From Salinimicrobium sp963739625 (GTDB lineage Bacteria; Bacteroidota; Bacteroidia; Flavobacteriales; Flavobacteriaceae): a stretch of DNA of 64,000 nucleotides. The stretch covers positions 248,001 to 312,000 of the forward strand of contig CAVUAU010000009.1 in assembly GCA_963739625.1 (NCBI GenBank). The letters run 5' to 3'. The notes below the pieces were generated by a model, which worked only from the letters and a program-made list of their open reading frames with translations, was not told the origin of the DNA and did not search any database. Both the position numbers and the translations under genes were made by a program. This document shows, piece after piece, positions 8,030 through 16,712 of this stretch (the first letter of the stretch is position 1; each line of letters starts with the position of its first letter).

Positions 8030-10684
8030 TTAGAACTGCTGTCCAATGATGAAATGCGTTTCCCATCCATTGGCTTCAATCTCTCCGGGGACAGGATCAA
8101 ATCCATACCCAAAGTCGATTCCCAGAAGTCCGAAGGCAGGCATAAATATACGAATTCCTGCACCTGCAGATCTGTTTAACTGGAATGGGTTGAAATCCTT
8201 GAACCCGTCATAGGAGGCACCTGCTTCTACAAAGGTGAGGGCGAAGATAGAAGCGGTTGGTTTTAGGGTGATAGGATATCTTAGTTCTAACGAATATTTG
8301 TTATAAATTGTTGCACCGTCGTTATCAGTTGCTGAGGACATCACCCCACGATCAAGCGGAATAAGTGATTGGTTAGGGTAGCCACGCATGGCGATTGCTT
8401 CACGGCCATCAAGGCTATAAGTACCCATTCCGTCTCCTCCAAGATAAAATCTTTCAAAAGGAGGCACTCCGCGGTCATTGTTATAAGCTCCCAAAAAGCC
8501 GTATTCGGCATGGGTTTTCATTACCAGTTTCTCGTAAAGGTTGGTGTACCAGGTACCGTTGAACTTGATCTTGTAAAATTCAAGCCATTTAAATTTTTCC
8601 TGGTCGATCTTTGATCGATCGGCAACAGGGCTTTCTCCGGGTCTCAAAGGTCTTCCCTCGGCATTGATCAAAGTACCGTTGTCATTTTTTAACTGAAATT
8701 CTTCCTGATCTCCAAGGTTGGCGTAATCAACATCATTAAAAAGTGAATATGGAGGAGTCAATTTTGCAATAATCTCAAATTTGGAACCTCCCATTGGAAA
8801 GATCGGGTTGCTGAAGGTATTGTCCCTGGTAAGGCCAATAGTGTAGGAGAGGTTATTTGAATACCCGTCTCCAAAGGTGAACAGCCCGGTGTTGTAGTTG
8901 CTCAGGTTATAGTGCTGGAAAGCTAAAGCATGTGACAGGACGAAATAATCGTCGGGCACTGTAAGTCTTTTAGCTAGTCCTAGAGTAACCCCGGTGATAG
9001 AGAATTTTCTGTCCTTGTCAGCTTTGCGGTTACGATAGTCGTAGAAATATTGTTCTGTATGCTGGAAAGAGGTTGAAAGCCTTACCGGCTTCACTCCGCC
9101 CCACCATGGTTCAGAAAATGAAAGGCTGTAGGTTTGGTAATAGGTACTTGCCTGTGCTCTTAAAGACAAGGTTTGCCCGTCTCCCATAGGTAGCGGCCTG
9201 TAAGCATCTTTATCAAACAATCCTGAAAGTGAGAAGTTGTTGAAGGATAGCCCAAGGGTTCCAACGAATCCTCCACCACCGTATCCACCTTGCAGCTCGA
9301 TCTGGCTGGCACCGGCTTCAACAACAGAGTATTCCAGGTCAAGAGTTCCGCTGTTAGGGTTCACATTTCTGAATTCGGGTTTAAGATTTTCGGCGTCAAA
9401 GAAACCGAGCTGCCCAAGTTCCCTTACCGTACGTACTACATCTTCTTTGCTGTACTTATTGCCGGGTTTGGTTCTCATCTCCCTGTAGATCACGTGATCT
9501 TTTGTTTTATCATTCCCAACGACTCTAATGTCGTTAAAGTAGGCAATCTTTCCTTCCCTTATCCTTACCTCAAAGTCAATGGTGTCATTGTAGATCTTAA
9601 CTTCTACCGGGTTGATGTTTGAGAAAAGATAACCGTTGTTCTGGTAAAGGTTGGTGATGTCCGGCGCATCTGGTTTGGTGGGATCGGCGATTTGCTTTTC
9701 AAGTAAAACGCCGTTGTAGACATCGCCTTTATTGATTCCCAGAACCCTTTGCAGCTGTGCATCGGTGTATACGCTGTTCCCAATGAAATCAATATTTCCG
9801 AAGTAATATTGATTACCTTCTTCCACCTCAAGTCGCAGGGCCACATCTTCGGGCCCTTCCTTAATAAGGGTATCCGAAACGATGCGCGCATCTCTGTATC
9901 CCTTTTTCTTGTATAGCTTAAGGATTTTTTGCTTGTCTTCCTGGTAGTCTTCAGGAATGTATTTTGAGCGTTTCCAGAACCTTAAAAAATTCGCCTGCTT
10001 TGTGTTCTTCATTGCTCTTCTCAAGCGTGCATCTGAAAAAGCATCATTTCCAACGATCTCTATTTCTTCCACTTTCACGCGCTCTCCCTTGTCGACATTG
10101 ATGACGAGGCTAACGAGATTAGTGTTGAGGGTATCTTCTACAGGAATGGTATTGATGTTCACCTTCGTGTTGAGATAACCGTCTTTGCGATAGGTGTTTT
10201 GAATGTAGTTCCTGGTTGTGGTAATGAGGTTCTCTGTGACCTTAGTGCCTTCGGTCAATTTATTCTCGGTCTTCATTTCCTCCTGGGCTTTCTTCTTGAT
10301 CCCGCGGATTTTAACCGAAGCAAGTGCCGGCACCTCCTGGATCTCCAGTTCAAGATTGGCAGTGTTACCTTCTATACTGGTTACATAGATGTTGATGTCG
10401 CTGAATAAACCTGAATCCCACAGCTTCTTGAGTACTTTACTTATGCGGTCACCGGGAATGTAGATCTTTTCTCCTTTTTTAAGACCAGAGTAGGCTATTA
10501 CGGTTTGTTCATTGAACGAGACTGTACCAGTAACGTCTATATCGCCTATTGTATATTCTTTGCCGTTGGCAAGTGGCAGGTCCTGGGCGGTTGTGGGGGT
10601 GCTGTTAAAAAGGCAAAGGGCCAAAAATGCTAAAAATGATGTTGCTTTAAAGGCGCTAACTAAGTTGCTCACTTGTTTTTCCAA
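8030..10684 (-). CDS. bamA: Outer membrane protein assembly factor BamA
   Basis: BamA inserts beta-barrel proteins into the outer membrane. After a hydrophobic signal (SAFKATSFLAFLALCLFNS) come five POTRA-type repeats (for example YTIGDIDVTGTVSFNEQTVI, VEEIEIVGNDAFSDARLRRA, YYFGNIDFIGNSVYTD). The C-terminal 16-stranded barrel carries the insertion motif around GAYNNDRGVPPFERFYLGG and ends in Phe (HFIIGQQF). The frame stays open far into uppS, so the start is uncertain. A TTG at 10684 or GTG at 10672 gives a normal signal peptide and overlaps uppS by 29 or 17 bp. The ATG at 10825 would place 47 implausible residues before it. Confidence 0.95.
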   Translation of the reverse strand: MEKQVSNLVSAFKATSFLAFLALCLFNSTPTTAQDLPLANGKEYTIGDIDVTGTVSFNEQTVIAYSGLKKGEKIYIPGDRISKVLKKLWDSGLFSDINIYVTSIEGNTANLELEIQEVPALASVKIRGIKKKAQEEMKTENKLTEGTKVTENLITTTRNYIQNTYRKDGYLNTKVNINTIPVEDTLNTNLVSLVINVDKGERVKVEEIEIVGNDAFSDARLRRAMKNTKQANFLRFWKRSKYIPEDYQEDKQKILKLYKKKGYRDARIVSDTLIKEGPEDVALRLEVEEGNQYYFGNIDFIGNSVYTDAQLQRVLGINKGDVYNGVLLEKQIADPTKPDAPDITNLYQNNGYLFSNINPVEVKIYNDTIDFEVRIREGKIAYFNDIRVVGNDKTKDHVIYREMRTKPGNKYSKEDVVRTVRELGQLGFFDAENLKPEFRNVNPNSGTLDLEYSVVEAGASQIELQGGYGGGGFVGTLGLSFNNFSLSGLFDKDAYRPLPMGDGQTLSLRAQASTYYQTYSLSFSEPWWGGVKPVRLSTSFQHTEQYFYDYRNRKADKDRKFSITGVTLGLAKRLTVPDDYFVLSHALAFQHYNLSNYNTGLFTFGDGYSNNLSYTIGLTRDNTFSNPIFPMGGSKFEIIAKLTPPYSLFNDVDYANLGDQEEFQLKNDNGTLINAEGRPLRPGESPVADRSKIDQEKFKWLEFYKIKFNGTWYTNLYEKLVMKTHAEYGFLGAYNNDRGVPPFERFYLGGDGMGTYSLDGREAIAMRGYPNQSLIPLDRGVMSSATDNDGATIYNKYSLELRYPITLKPTASIFALTFVEAGASYDGFKDFNPFQLNRSAGAGIRIFMPAFGLLGIDFGYGFDPVPGEIEANGWETHFIIGQQF

Positions 10685-11396
10685 ATCTTCGTTCTCTGTT
10701 TTGATAATTATAAATGGCCTCAAAAAGATCATCTTTCCGATAATCCGGCCACAGTACTTCTGAAAAATATAATTCGGCATAAGCGATTTGCCATAAAAGG
10801 AAATTGCTGATGCGCTGTTCGCCACTGGTTCTGATCAAAAGATCAACATCTGGCAAATTTTGGGTGTAAAGATGCTCATTTATAACCGATTCATCAATAG
10901 CTTTTTCTGAAATCTCGCCCTTTTGGACTTTTTGCGCGATTTCTTTGACCGCCGTAGTGATTTCTTCCCTTGAACCGTAGCTTAAGGCAAGGGTGAGGGT
11001 CATTCGCTTATTGTTGCTGGTTTTTTTAATTACTTCATTGAGTTCCTGACGCGCTTTAGCCGGTAAATTCTCCAGCCTGCCTATGGCATTGAGCTTAATG
11101 TCGTTCTCCTGCAGGGTCTTGATCTCTTTCTTGAGCGAGGACACCAGGAGTTTCATGAGAGTTTCAACTTCCAGCTTTGGGCGGTTCCAGTTCTCTGTAG
11201 AAAAGGCGTATAAAGTGAGGTTTTTGACACCTATTTCACTGCAGGCTTCGGTTACTTCTCTCACCGCCTTGGTTCCTTCCCTGTGCCCTTTCACGCGCAT
11301 CAACCCCTGTTTTTTGGCCCAACGGCCGTTACCATCCATGATGATGGCCACGTGTTGCGGCAATTTTTCGGGATCGATCTTTTCTTTAAAACCCAT
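10656..11396 (-). CDS. uppS: Isoprenyl transferase (undecaprenyl diphosphate synthase)
   Basis: UppS condenses isopentenyl diphosphate onto farnesyl diphosphate to make the C55 lipid carrier for peptidoglycan and O-antigen. The cis-prenyltransferase signature HVAIIMDGNGRWAKK lies near residue 15, with LTLYAFSTENWNRP, DLLIRTSGEQRISNFLLWQ and the C-terminal WPDYRKDDLFEAI. The start at 11396 (MGFKEKIDPEKLPQ) lies one base after the DUF6089 stop; a longer reading starting at 11429 runs into the upstream gene and is unlikely. Its 3' end overlaps the bamA start. Confidence 0.96.
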   Translation of the reverse strand: MGFKEKIDPEKLPQHVAIIMDGNGRWAKKQGLMRVKGHREGTKAVREVTEACSEIGVKNLTLYAFSTENWNRPKLEVETLMKLLVSSLKKEIKTLQENDIKLNAIGRLENLPAKARQELNEVIKKTSNNKRMTLTLALSYGSREEITTAVKEIAQKVQKGEISEKAIDESVINEHLYTQNLPDVDLLIRTSGEQRISNFLLWQIAYAELYFSEVLWPDYRKDDLFEAIYNYQNRERRFGKTSEQLS

Positions 11397-11397
11397 A

Positions 11398-12111
11398 TTA
11401 GTATTCGTTGTAGCAGGATCTATGGCCAAAGTTAAAGGTTAAATAGATCCCAGTGAAGACGTACCAGTCTGTAGTATTTCTGTTTCCGAAGTCTTTTAAA
11501 CGGTAAGAACCGTCTACTTCAGATGGTTGGCTTCCGTCAAGATTGTCGGTAAAAGTATATCGTGCTCCAATTTCTAAACCGCCGGCCATAAAAGAATTCA
11601 GGGTTTGCTTGTATCCCATTACCATGGGGATAGAAAACTCCCAGTTGTTCCCCGCTTCTTCAAGCAAGTTGTTCGCGGGATTGGTATAGGCGTTGTTCTT
11701 AAGCATGAAATGTTTTGCGTAGTAATAGTTGATCCCGGTATAGAGGTAAGGGGTAGATTGATAAGCATTTGAATGTACGTCCCATTCCCAAAAAGTAAAT
11801 TCCAGGCCCAGAGATGCTTCGGCAATGGTATTCGAAAAAGAGTATCCTCGTTGCTGCCTGCGGGTCTCGTTAGAGTTTGCATCATCTGCTTCGATCTTCG
11901 CGTAAAGAAGGGAAAATCTAAAGGCGTGACGGTTACTTCGGTTCCACTTCAGTAAACCTCCAAAAACAGGGGATTTTGGGTTGATATAGGTAGTGTTGCC
12001 AACATCTCCAATGTAATTAGCACCTCCAATGTAGGGGCCTATTTCAAAATTCTGGGAAAATGCCTGGTTACTAAAAAAGAACATAAGCACCATAACAACA
12101 ATATACCTCAT
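11398..12111 (-). CDS. DUF6089 outer-membrane beta-barrel protein
   Basis: This 237-residue exported protein has a signal peptide (MRYIVVMVLMFFFSNQAFSQ) followed by NFEIGPYIGGANYIGDVG, the start of a DUF6089 barrel. Alternating aromatic strands follow, such as YLYTGINYYYAKHF and WYVFTGIYLTFNFG. Its function is unknown. In flavobacteria it regularly sits between nadK and uppS, in the bamA envelope cluster, which suggests an envelope role without proving it. Its stop abuts the uppS start. Confidence 0.85.
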   Translation of the reverse strand: MRYIVVMVLMFFFSNQAFSQNFEIGPYIGGANYIGDVGNTTYINPKSPVFGGLLKWNRSNRHAFRFSLLYAKIEADDANSNETRRQQRGYSFSNTIAEASLGLEFTFWEWDVHSNAYQSTPYLYTGINYYYAKHFMLKNNAYTNPANNLLEEAGNNWEFSIPMVMGYKQTLNSFMAGGLEIGARYTFTDNLDGSQPSEVDGSYRLKDFGNRNTTDWYVFTGIYLTFNFGHRSCYNEY

Positions 12112-12211
12112 AAGGTTTCCAAAGTTTGCAAATATAACAATAATGTTTGCTCTACAATAAAATGAGCATAATTGTACTTTAGCATTAACAAAATTCGGAA
12201 GCTTTTATTGT

Positions 12212-13096
12212 TTAGTTGCGCTTATCTTCTCCCCAAAGCAGCTTTTTGCGCAGGGCTTTGAGAAAAGTGTCGCCGGTAAATTCTACCATTTTTAGCTTAA
12301 AAGGCGCCTTTTTGATGATAACGGTAGTATTATTCTTGAGGGAAGTAATGCGTGAATCCATTGACACCAGGTAGGCATCCTCGCGACCCGAAACCTTCAG
12401 CTTTATAGTCGTGTTGTCTTTTACAATAAGCGGTCTCGCATTGAGGTTGTGCGGGGCAATAGGGGTAATGGCCAGTGCTTTGGTAGAAGGAGTGATCACA
12501 GGACCGCCACAGCTTAGCGAATATCCTGTGGAGCCGGTGGGGGTAGAGACAATTAGGCCGTCTGCCCAATAAGCGGTAAGATATTCCTTGTCCAGCCAGG
12601 TTTCAATGGTGATCATAGAGGTGGTGTTCTTTCGGCTCACCGCAATTTCATTCAATGCAAAATTGTCTGTACAAAAATCCTCGTCCTGGGGCTCTGTTGT
12701 GATACACAGGAGAGAGCGTTCAGAAATGCTGTAATCTCCCTCCATCATTTTGCTTATAGTAGTTCTTATCTCCTCCTTATTCACGGTTGCAAGAAAACCG
12801 AGCCTTCCCGTGTTTATGCCTACAATAGGAATGTTGAGATCACGAATAAAGTCTACGGCTTGAAGAATGGTTCCGTCTCCACCAACGCTTATAAAGAGAT
12901 CAAAGCTGTCATCAAGGTGGGTGAAAGTTTTAAAGTGATGGTAATCTTTTTGTATCGCCTTGTTCTCGTCTATGAGCTTGAAGAATTTGCTTTCAATGGC
13001 TACTTCAACCTTTTCCTCACCCAGCACGTTAAGCAGTTCTTCAATATAAAGGCCTGAATTTGCGTGATAGAACTGTCCGTAGATACCTACTTTCAT
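12212..13096 (-). CDS. nadK: NAD kinase
   Basis: NadK phosphorylates NAD to NADP. The 294-residue protein shows the GGDGT motif (FISVGGDGTILQAVDFI, about residue 72), the NTGRLGFLA loop, NEIAVSR and the second nucleotide-binding block GLIVSTPTGSTGYSLSCGGP. These are all hallmarks of the family. It starts 4 bp after the CBS-domain gene stop, so the pair is translationally close. Confidence 0.97.
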   Translation of the reverse strand: MKVGIYGQFYHANSGLYIEELLNVLGEEKVEVAIESKFFKLIDENKAIQKDYHHFKTFTHLDDSFDLFISVGGDGTILQAVDFIRDLNIPIVGINTGRLGFLATVNKEEIRTTISKMMEGDYSISERSLLCITTEPQDEDFCTDNFALNEIAVSRKNTTSMITIETWLDKEYLTAYWADGLIVSTPTGSTGYSLSCGGPVITPSTKALAITPIAPHNLNARPLIVKDNTTIKLKVSGREDAYLVSMDSRITSLKNNTTVIIKKAPFKLKMVEFTGDTFLKALRKKLLWGEDKRN

Positions 13097-13100
13097 GAAA

Positions 13101-13761
13101 TTAAATGTTTAGGTATTTGTCCAGGTACTTCGAGCGCTCCCTAAGATCTGAAGAGAAATTATCTTCCATGTGGCTGGAAACTATGTTGTAGCCATATCTT
13201 CGGAAGGCCTGTAAGACGGAATTAATTTGTGTTGGTCCTGTTTTGATGGTCACTTGTGCCAGGTCATTTTCTACATTTGAAACAAAGGCACCCAGCAAAT
13301 GTGCGCCGTTGGATTCGACGATCTGGCTAATTTCGCTGAAGGAGTAATCTTTATAACCTTTTTCGATGACAAAAATGATCCCGGGATTATTGAGAAAAGG
13401 AGCTTCGGTGAACAGGTTCATTACGTCCTGCAGTTCGAGATATCCAATGTAATTGTTGGTTTCATCTTCCAGTACCGGCATAATATTGCACTGGTTTTTT
13501 GAAAAAGTATGAAGTACGTCCAGCCAATTGTCCTTTTCACGAACAAAAAAACCTTCCAGTGCATACTGGTAATCTTCTACCGTCTTTTCAGCATCAAAAG
13601 AACGAATGTCGTTTTCAGAAATACTGCCCACATAGGTGCCTTCGTGCTGAATGGGAATATGGGAGTAGGTGAGCTGGTTGAACAACGCCTGGACATCTGC
13701 CAATTTTATCAGTAGTTGCAGGCATTTCAAGATCGTTGATGATATAGGGTTCTATTGTCAT
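13101..13761 (-). CDS. CBS-domain protein, frameshifted near its 5' end
   Basis: Two CBS repeats (SHIPIQHEGTYVGSISENDI and CNIMPVLEDETNNYIGYLEL) are followed by an ACT-like C-terminal part. CBS pairs usually sense adenosyl nucleotides; this protein's target is unknown, though it always sits upstream of nadK in flavobacteria as far as I recall. The open frame alone would start with MKCLQLLIKL, which is atypical. From the ATG at 13761 another frame reads MTIEPYIINDLEMPATTDKI and rejoins ADVQALFNQLTYSHIP if one extra G (+ strand C at 13700 or 13701) is removed. The true gene is therefore about 219 residues, with one inserted base. Confidence 0.85.
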
Positions 13762-13849
13762 GGCGCCTTCTTTTTCCTGCAAATTAATTAAAATAAAGTA
13801 CTTTTTTGCCTATTCAACTTTGTATTTTTGCTTAAAAGAATTGCCAAAA

Positions 13850-14563
13850 ATGACAAAATTAAGCGTAAATATTAACAAGATTGCAACCCTTAGAAACGCA
13901 CGGGGAGGAGACGTGCCAAATGTGGTGCAGGTAGCAAAAGATGTGCAGCGGTTTGGCGCACAGGGTGTCACCGTACATCCCCGGCCAGATGAACGTCATA
14001 TTCGCTATCAGGACGTTTTGGACTTGCGACCGGTTGTGTATACCGAATTTAATATTGAAGGGAATCCCATTGCCAAATTTATAGACCTTGTACAGCAGGT
14101 GAAGCCCGAACAGGTAACCCTGGTGCCCGATGCCGAAGATGCCATTACCTCAAATGCCGGGTGGGATACAAAGAAGCACCGTGATTATTTAAAAGAAATC
14201 ATTGCCGAATTTAAAAAGAGTGGCATAAGAACTTCCATTTTTGTTGATCCCGATCCGGAAATGGTCAAAGGGGCAGTCGAAACCGGTACAGACAGGATCG
14301 AACTTTACACCGAAGCCTATGCTACCGAATATGCCAAAGGCAATAAAGCTGCTGTAAAACCTTATGCCGAATGCGCCGAACTTGCCACAAGTTTAGGGCT
14401 GGGCGTGAACGCCGGGCATGACCTCTCGCTGGAGAACATTAAATATTTTAAAGAAAATGTACCCGGCCTGCTTGAGGTTTCAATAGGGCATGCTCTGGTG
14501 ACCGAAGCGCTCTACCTTGGCTTTGAAACTGTGATCTCACAATATCTAAAAAACCTGAAGTAA
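13850..14563 (+). CDS. pdxJ: Pyridoxine 5'-phosphate synthase
   Basis: PdxJ closes the pyridine ring from 1-deoxyxylulose 5-phosphate and 3-amino-1-hydroxyacetone phosphate. The 237-residue TIM barrel starts TKLSVNINKIATLRNARGG and contains GVTVHPRPDERHIRYQDV, CAELATSLGLGVNAGHDLS and EVSIGHALVTEAL, all conserved PdxJ blocks. The frame extends upstream to 13760, but that part (MAPSFSCKLIKI...) is not conserved. ATG 13850 is chosen, 19 bp after a promoter-like TATTTTTG at 13823-13830. The next gene overlaps by one base. Confidence 0.96.
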   Translation: MTKLSVNINKIATLRNARGGDVPNVVQVAKDVQRFGAQGVTVHPRPDERHIRYQDVLDLRPVVYTEFNIEGNPIAKFIDLVQQVKPEQVTLVPDAEDAITSNAGWDTKKHRDYLKEIIAEFKKSGIRTSIFVDPDPEMVKGAVETGTDRIELYTEAYATEYAKGNKAAVKPYAECAELATSLGLGVNAGHDLSLENIKYFKENVPGLLEVSIGHALVTEALYLGFETVISQYLKNLK

Positions 14564-15324
14564 TGAAGTTGCATGCTACCGTACTTGGAGAAGGGAAACC
14601 CTTATTGATCCTTCATGGCTTTCTGGGAATGAGTGATAACTGGAAGACCCTGGGCAAGGAATTTTCTGAGGCCGGCTTCCAGGTGCATCTCATCGATCAG
14701 CGAAATCACGGGAGGAGTCCGCACAGCGAGGAGTTCAATTACCTCGTGATGGCAAAAGATGCCAAAGAATATATAGATACGCATTCCCTCCAAAAATGTG
14801 TTTTACTGGGGCATTCCATGGGAGGGAAAACGGCCATGACCGCGGCTTGTCTTTTTCCTCATGTTGTGGAAAAGCTGGTTGTGGTGGATATTGCGCCCCG
14901 CTACTATGCACCACATCACCAGGAGATACTTAAGGGGCTTAAGGCTGTAAATGAAGCAGATCTTTCTTCCAGGGGCGAAGCCGAAGATTTACTCGCCAAT
15001 TATGTGAAGGAGCCGGATGTTCGCTTGTTCCTTCTTAAGAATCTCTACTGGAAATCAAAAGGTAAGCTGGCGCTGCGGCTAAATCTTGAGACTTTGGTCG
15101 ATAATATTGAAGAAATTGGCGCAGCTTTAGGGCAGGATCAGGTCTTTCCAAAGCCCACATTATTTGTAAAGGGTGAGAGATCGGGGTACATACGGGAAGA
15201 GGACAGGGAGATGATCCTTAAACATTTTCCGGCTTCAGAAATCGTGACTATTCCCGGCGCGGGACACTGGGTTCATGCTGAGAAAAAGGAGGCTTTTTAC
15301 GGGGCAATAATGTCATTCCTGTAA
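14563..15324 (+). CDS. Alpha/beta-fold hydrolase (YbfF-like esterase)
   Basis: This 253-residue hydrolase has the oxyanion-hole HGFLGMSDNW, the nucleophile elbow GHSMGGKTAM (Ser about residue 86), an acidic residue near FVKGERSGYIREED and the catalytic His in GAGHWVHAE. The RNHGRSPHS stretch is typical of the YbfF/ABHD11 esterase branch. The ATG shares its A with the pdxJ stop codon (TAATG), indicating translational coupling. The natural substrate is unknown. Confidence 0.9.
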   Translation: MKLHATVLGEGKPLLILHGFLGMSDNWKTLGKEFSEAGFQVHLIDQRNHGRSPHSEEFNYLVMAKDAKEYIDTHSLQKCVLLGHSMGGKTAMTAACLFPHVVEKLVVVDIAPRYYAPHHQEILKGLKAVNEADLSSRGEAEDLLANYVKEPDVRLFLLKNLYWKSKGKLALRLNLETLVDNIEEIGAALGQDQVFPKPTLFVKGERSGYIREEDREMILKHFPASEIVTIPGAGHWVHAEKKEAFYGAIMSFL

Positions 15325-15434
15325 CAAACACAGGCAAATATTGTGCGTGCATAACAAAAGAAAGGTTTTTCTTGCATTATATCTAATTTGTGGTATTTTT
15401 GGGAAGTCATCTTAAAAAATCTACAAATTTAATT

Positions 15435-16697
15435 ATGAGAAAACTTTTATGCCTAATGGTGTTTGCATTGACAGGCGCCGTGACTTATGCCGGGGGTTAC
15501 CGCGTGAGTGTTCAGGGACAGCGTGCGCTGGCAATGGGACACACCGGGGTAGCTGTCGTAAACAGTGCCGAACTCGGCTTTTTTAACCCGGCAGGCCTTG
15601 TCTACCTGGAAAATCAATTAACCATCTCTGCAGGAGCCAGTGCAATATTTTCAGATGTTGCGTGGCAAAATGAAGACACCGGGGATATCTTTAGAACAGA
15701 TAACCCTGTAGGAACTCCTTTCTATTTCAATGCAGCCTATAAGATCAAAGACTGGCTTTCTGTTGGGCTTAGTGTTTATACTCCTTATGGAAGTACCGTA
15801 AAATGGGAGGATGACTGGGCAGGTTCACATTTGGTCAACAATATTGAACTGCAAGCCATCTATGTGCAGCCGTTAGTTTCGGTAAAAGTTACAGACTGGT
15901 TTAGCCTTGGAGGTGGACCAATTTATGTAACCGGTGCCGTTAACTTTAATCGTAACCTGAACCGTACTTTAACAGACATTGAAGGAAACCGTTCTAATGT
16001 TACGGTTGATGCTTCCGGTGTAAATGAATGGGGCTGGTCTGCAGGAGCTATGTTCAACGCCACAGATGATCTAACAATTGGGGTGAACTATCGCTCTGAG
16101 ATCATTATGAAGGCTGAAGGCGGAGAGGCCGACTTTCAGAATGTGCCAAACACACCGCTTGCACCTTTCAACGATACTACTTTTGATGCCGAACTTCCAC
16201 TTCCAGCCGAACTTACCGTGGGACTTTCCTATGAGCTAAATGATAAGTGGCTGTTGGCCTTTGATTATAACCGCACCTATTGGGGAGTTTACAAGTCTCT
16301 GGATATCAACTTTGCAGATCCTAACATCCCGGATTCTAAAAATGTGCGTAACTACGAAGATGCCAGTACCTGGAGATTTGGGGCTCAATATACGGCGACA
16401 GACAATCTTGTGCTTCGCGCCGGTTATTACCTGGACGAATCTCCCGTACAACCGGGATATTTCGCTCCCGAAACTCCAAGAAATGATTCTATGGGCTTTA
16501 CAGCGGGACTGTCTCTTGATGTAACTTCTCATTTGGCTATTGATGCTTCTTTTGCATACATAAGATTTGATGAGGTAGATGCCTCTTATGACTATTATAT
16601 GGAAGGTACAGGAGCTAATGCAGTTGCTGTTCCTTTTGCCGGAACTTACAAATCCAGCGCCTTTATTCCTGGATTGGGAGTTACCTATAAACTTTAA
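15435..16697 (+). CDS. FadL/OmpP1-family outer membrane transporter
   Basis: The mature protein begins with the FadL signature GGYRVSVQGQRALAMGHTGVAV after a signal peptide (MRKLLCLMVFALTGAVTYA). NSAELGFFNPAGLVYL and DWLSVGLSVYTPYGSTVKW follow, then alternating aromatic barrel strands, ending FIPGLGVTYKL. FadL-type porins take up hydrophobic compounds such as fatty acids. ATG 15435 is preferred to 15390 because it starts exactly at the signal peptide. The next gene, an SGNH lipoprotein 15 bp downstream, is probably in the same operon and could release lipids for uptake (inference). Confidence 0.92.
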   Translation: MRKLLCLMVFALTGAVTYAGGYRVSVQGQRALAMGHTGVAVVNSAELGFFNPAGLVYLENQLTISAGASAIFSDVAWQNEDTGDIFRTDNPVGTPFYFNAAYKIKDWLSVGLSVYTPYGSTVKWEDDWAGSHLVNNIELQAIYVQPLVSVKVTDWFSLGGGPIYVTGAVNFNRNLNRTLTDIEGNRSNVTVDASGVNEWGWSAGAMFNATDDLTIGVNYRSEIIMKAEGGEADFQNVPNTPLAPFNDTTFDAELPLPAELTVGLSYELNDKWLLAFDYNRTYWGVYKSLDINFADPNIPDSKNVRNYEDASTWRFGAQYTATDNLVLRAGYYLDESPVQPGYFAPETPRNDSMGFTAGLSLDVTSHLAIDASFAYIRFDEVDASYDYYMEGTGANAVAVPFAGTYKSSAFIPGLGVTYKL

Positions 16698-16712
16698 AAA
16701 GAATACAGAAAA

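Noticed and set aside
8030..10825. bamA starting at ATG 10825
   Set aside because: It would lie deep in uppS and put 47 unconserved residues before the signal peptide.
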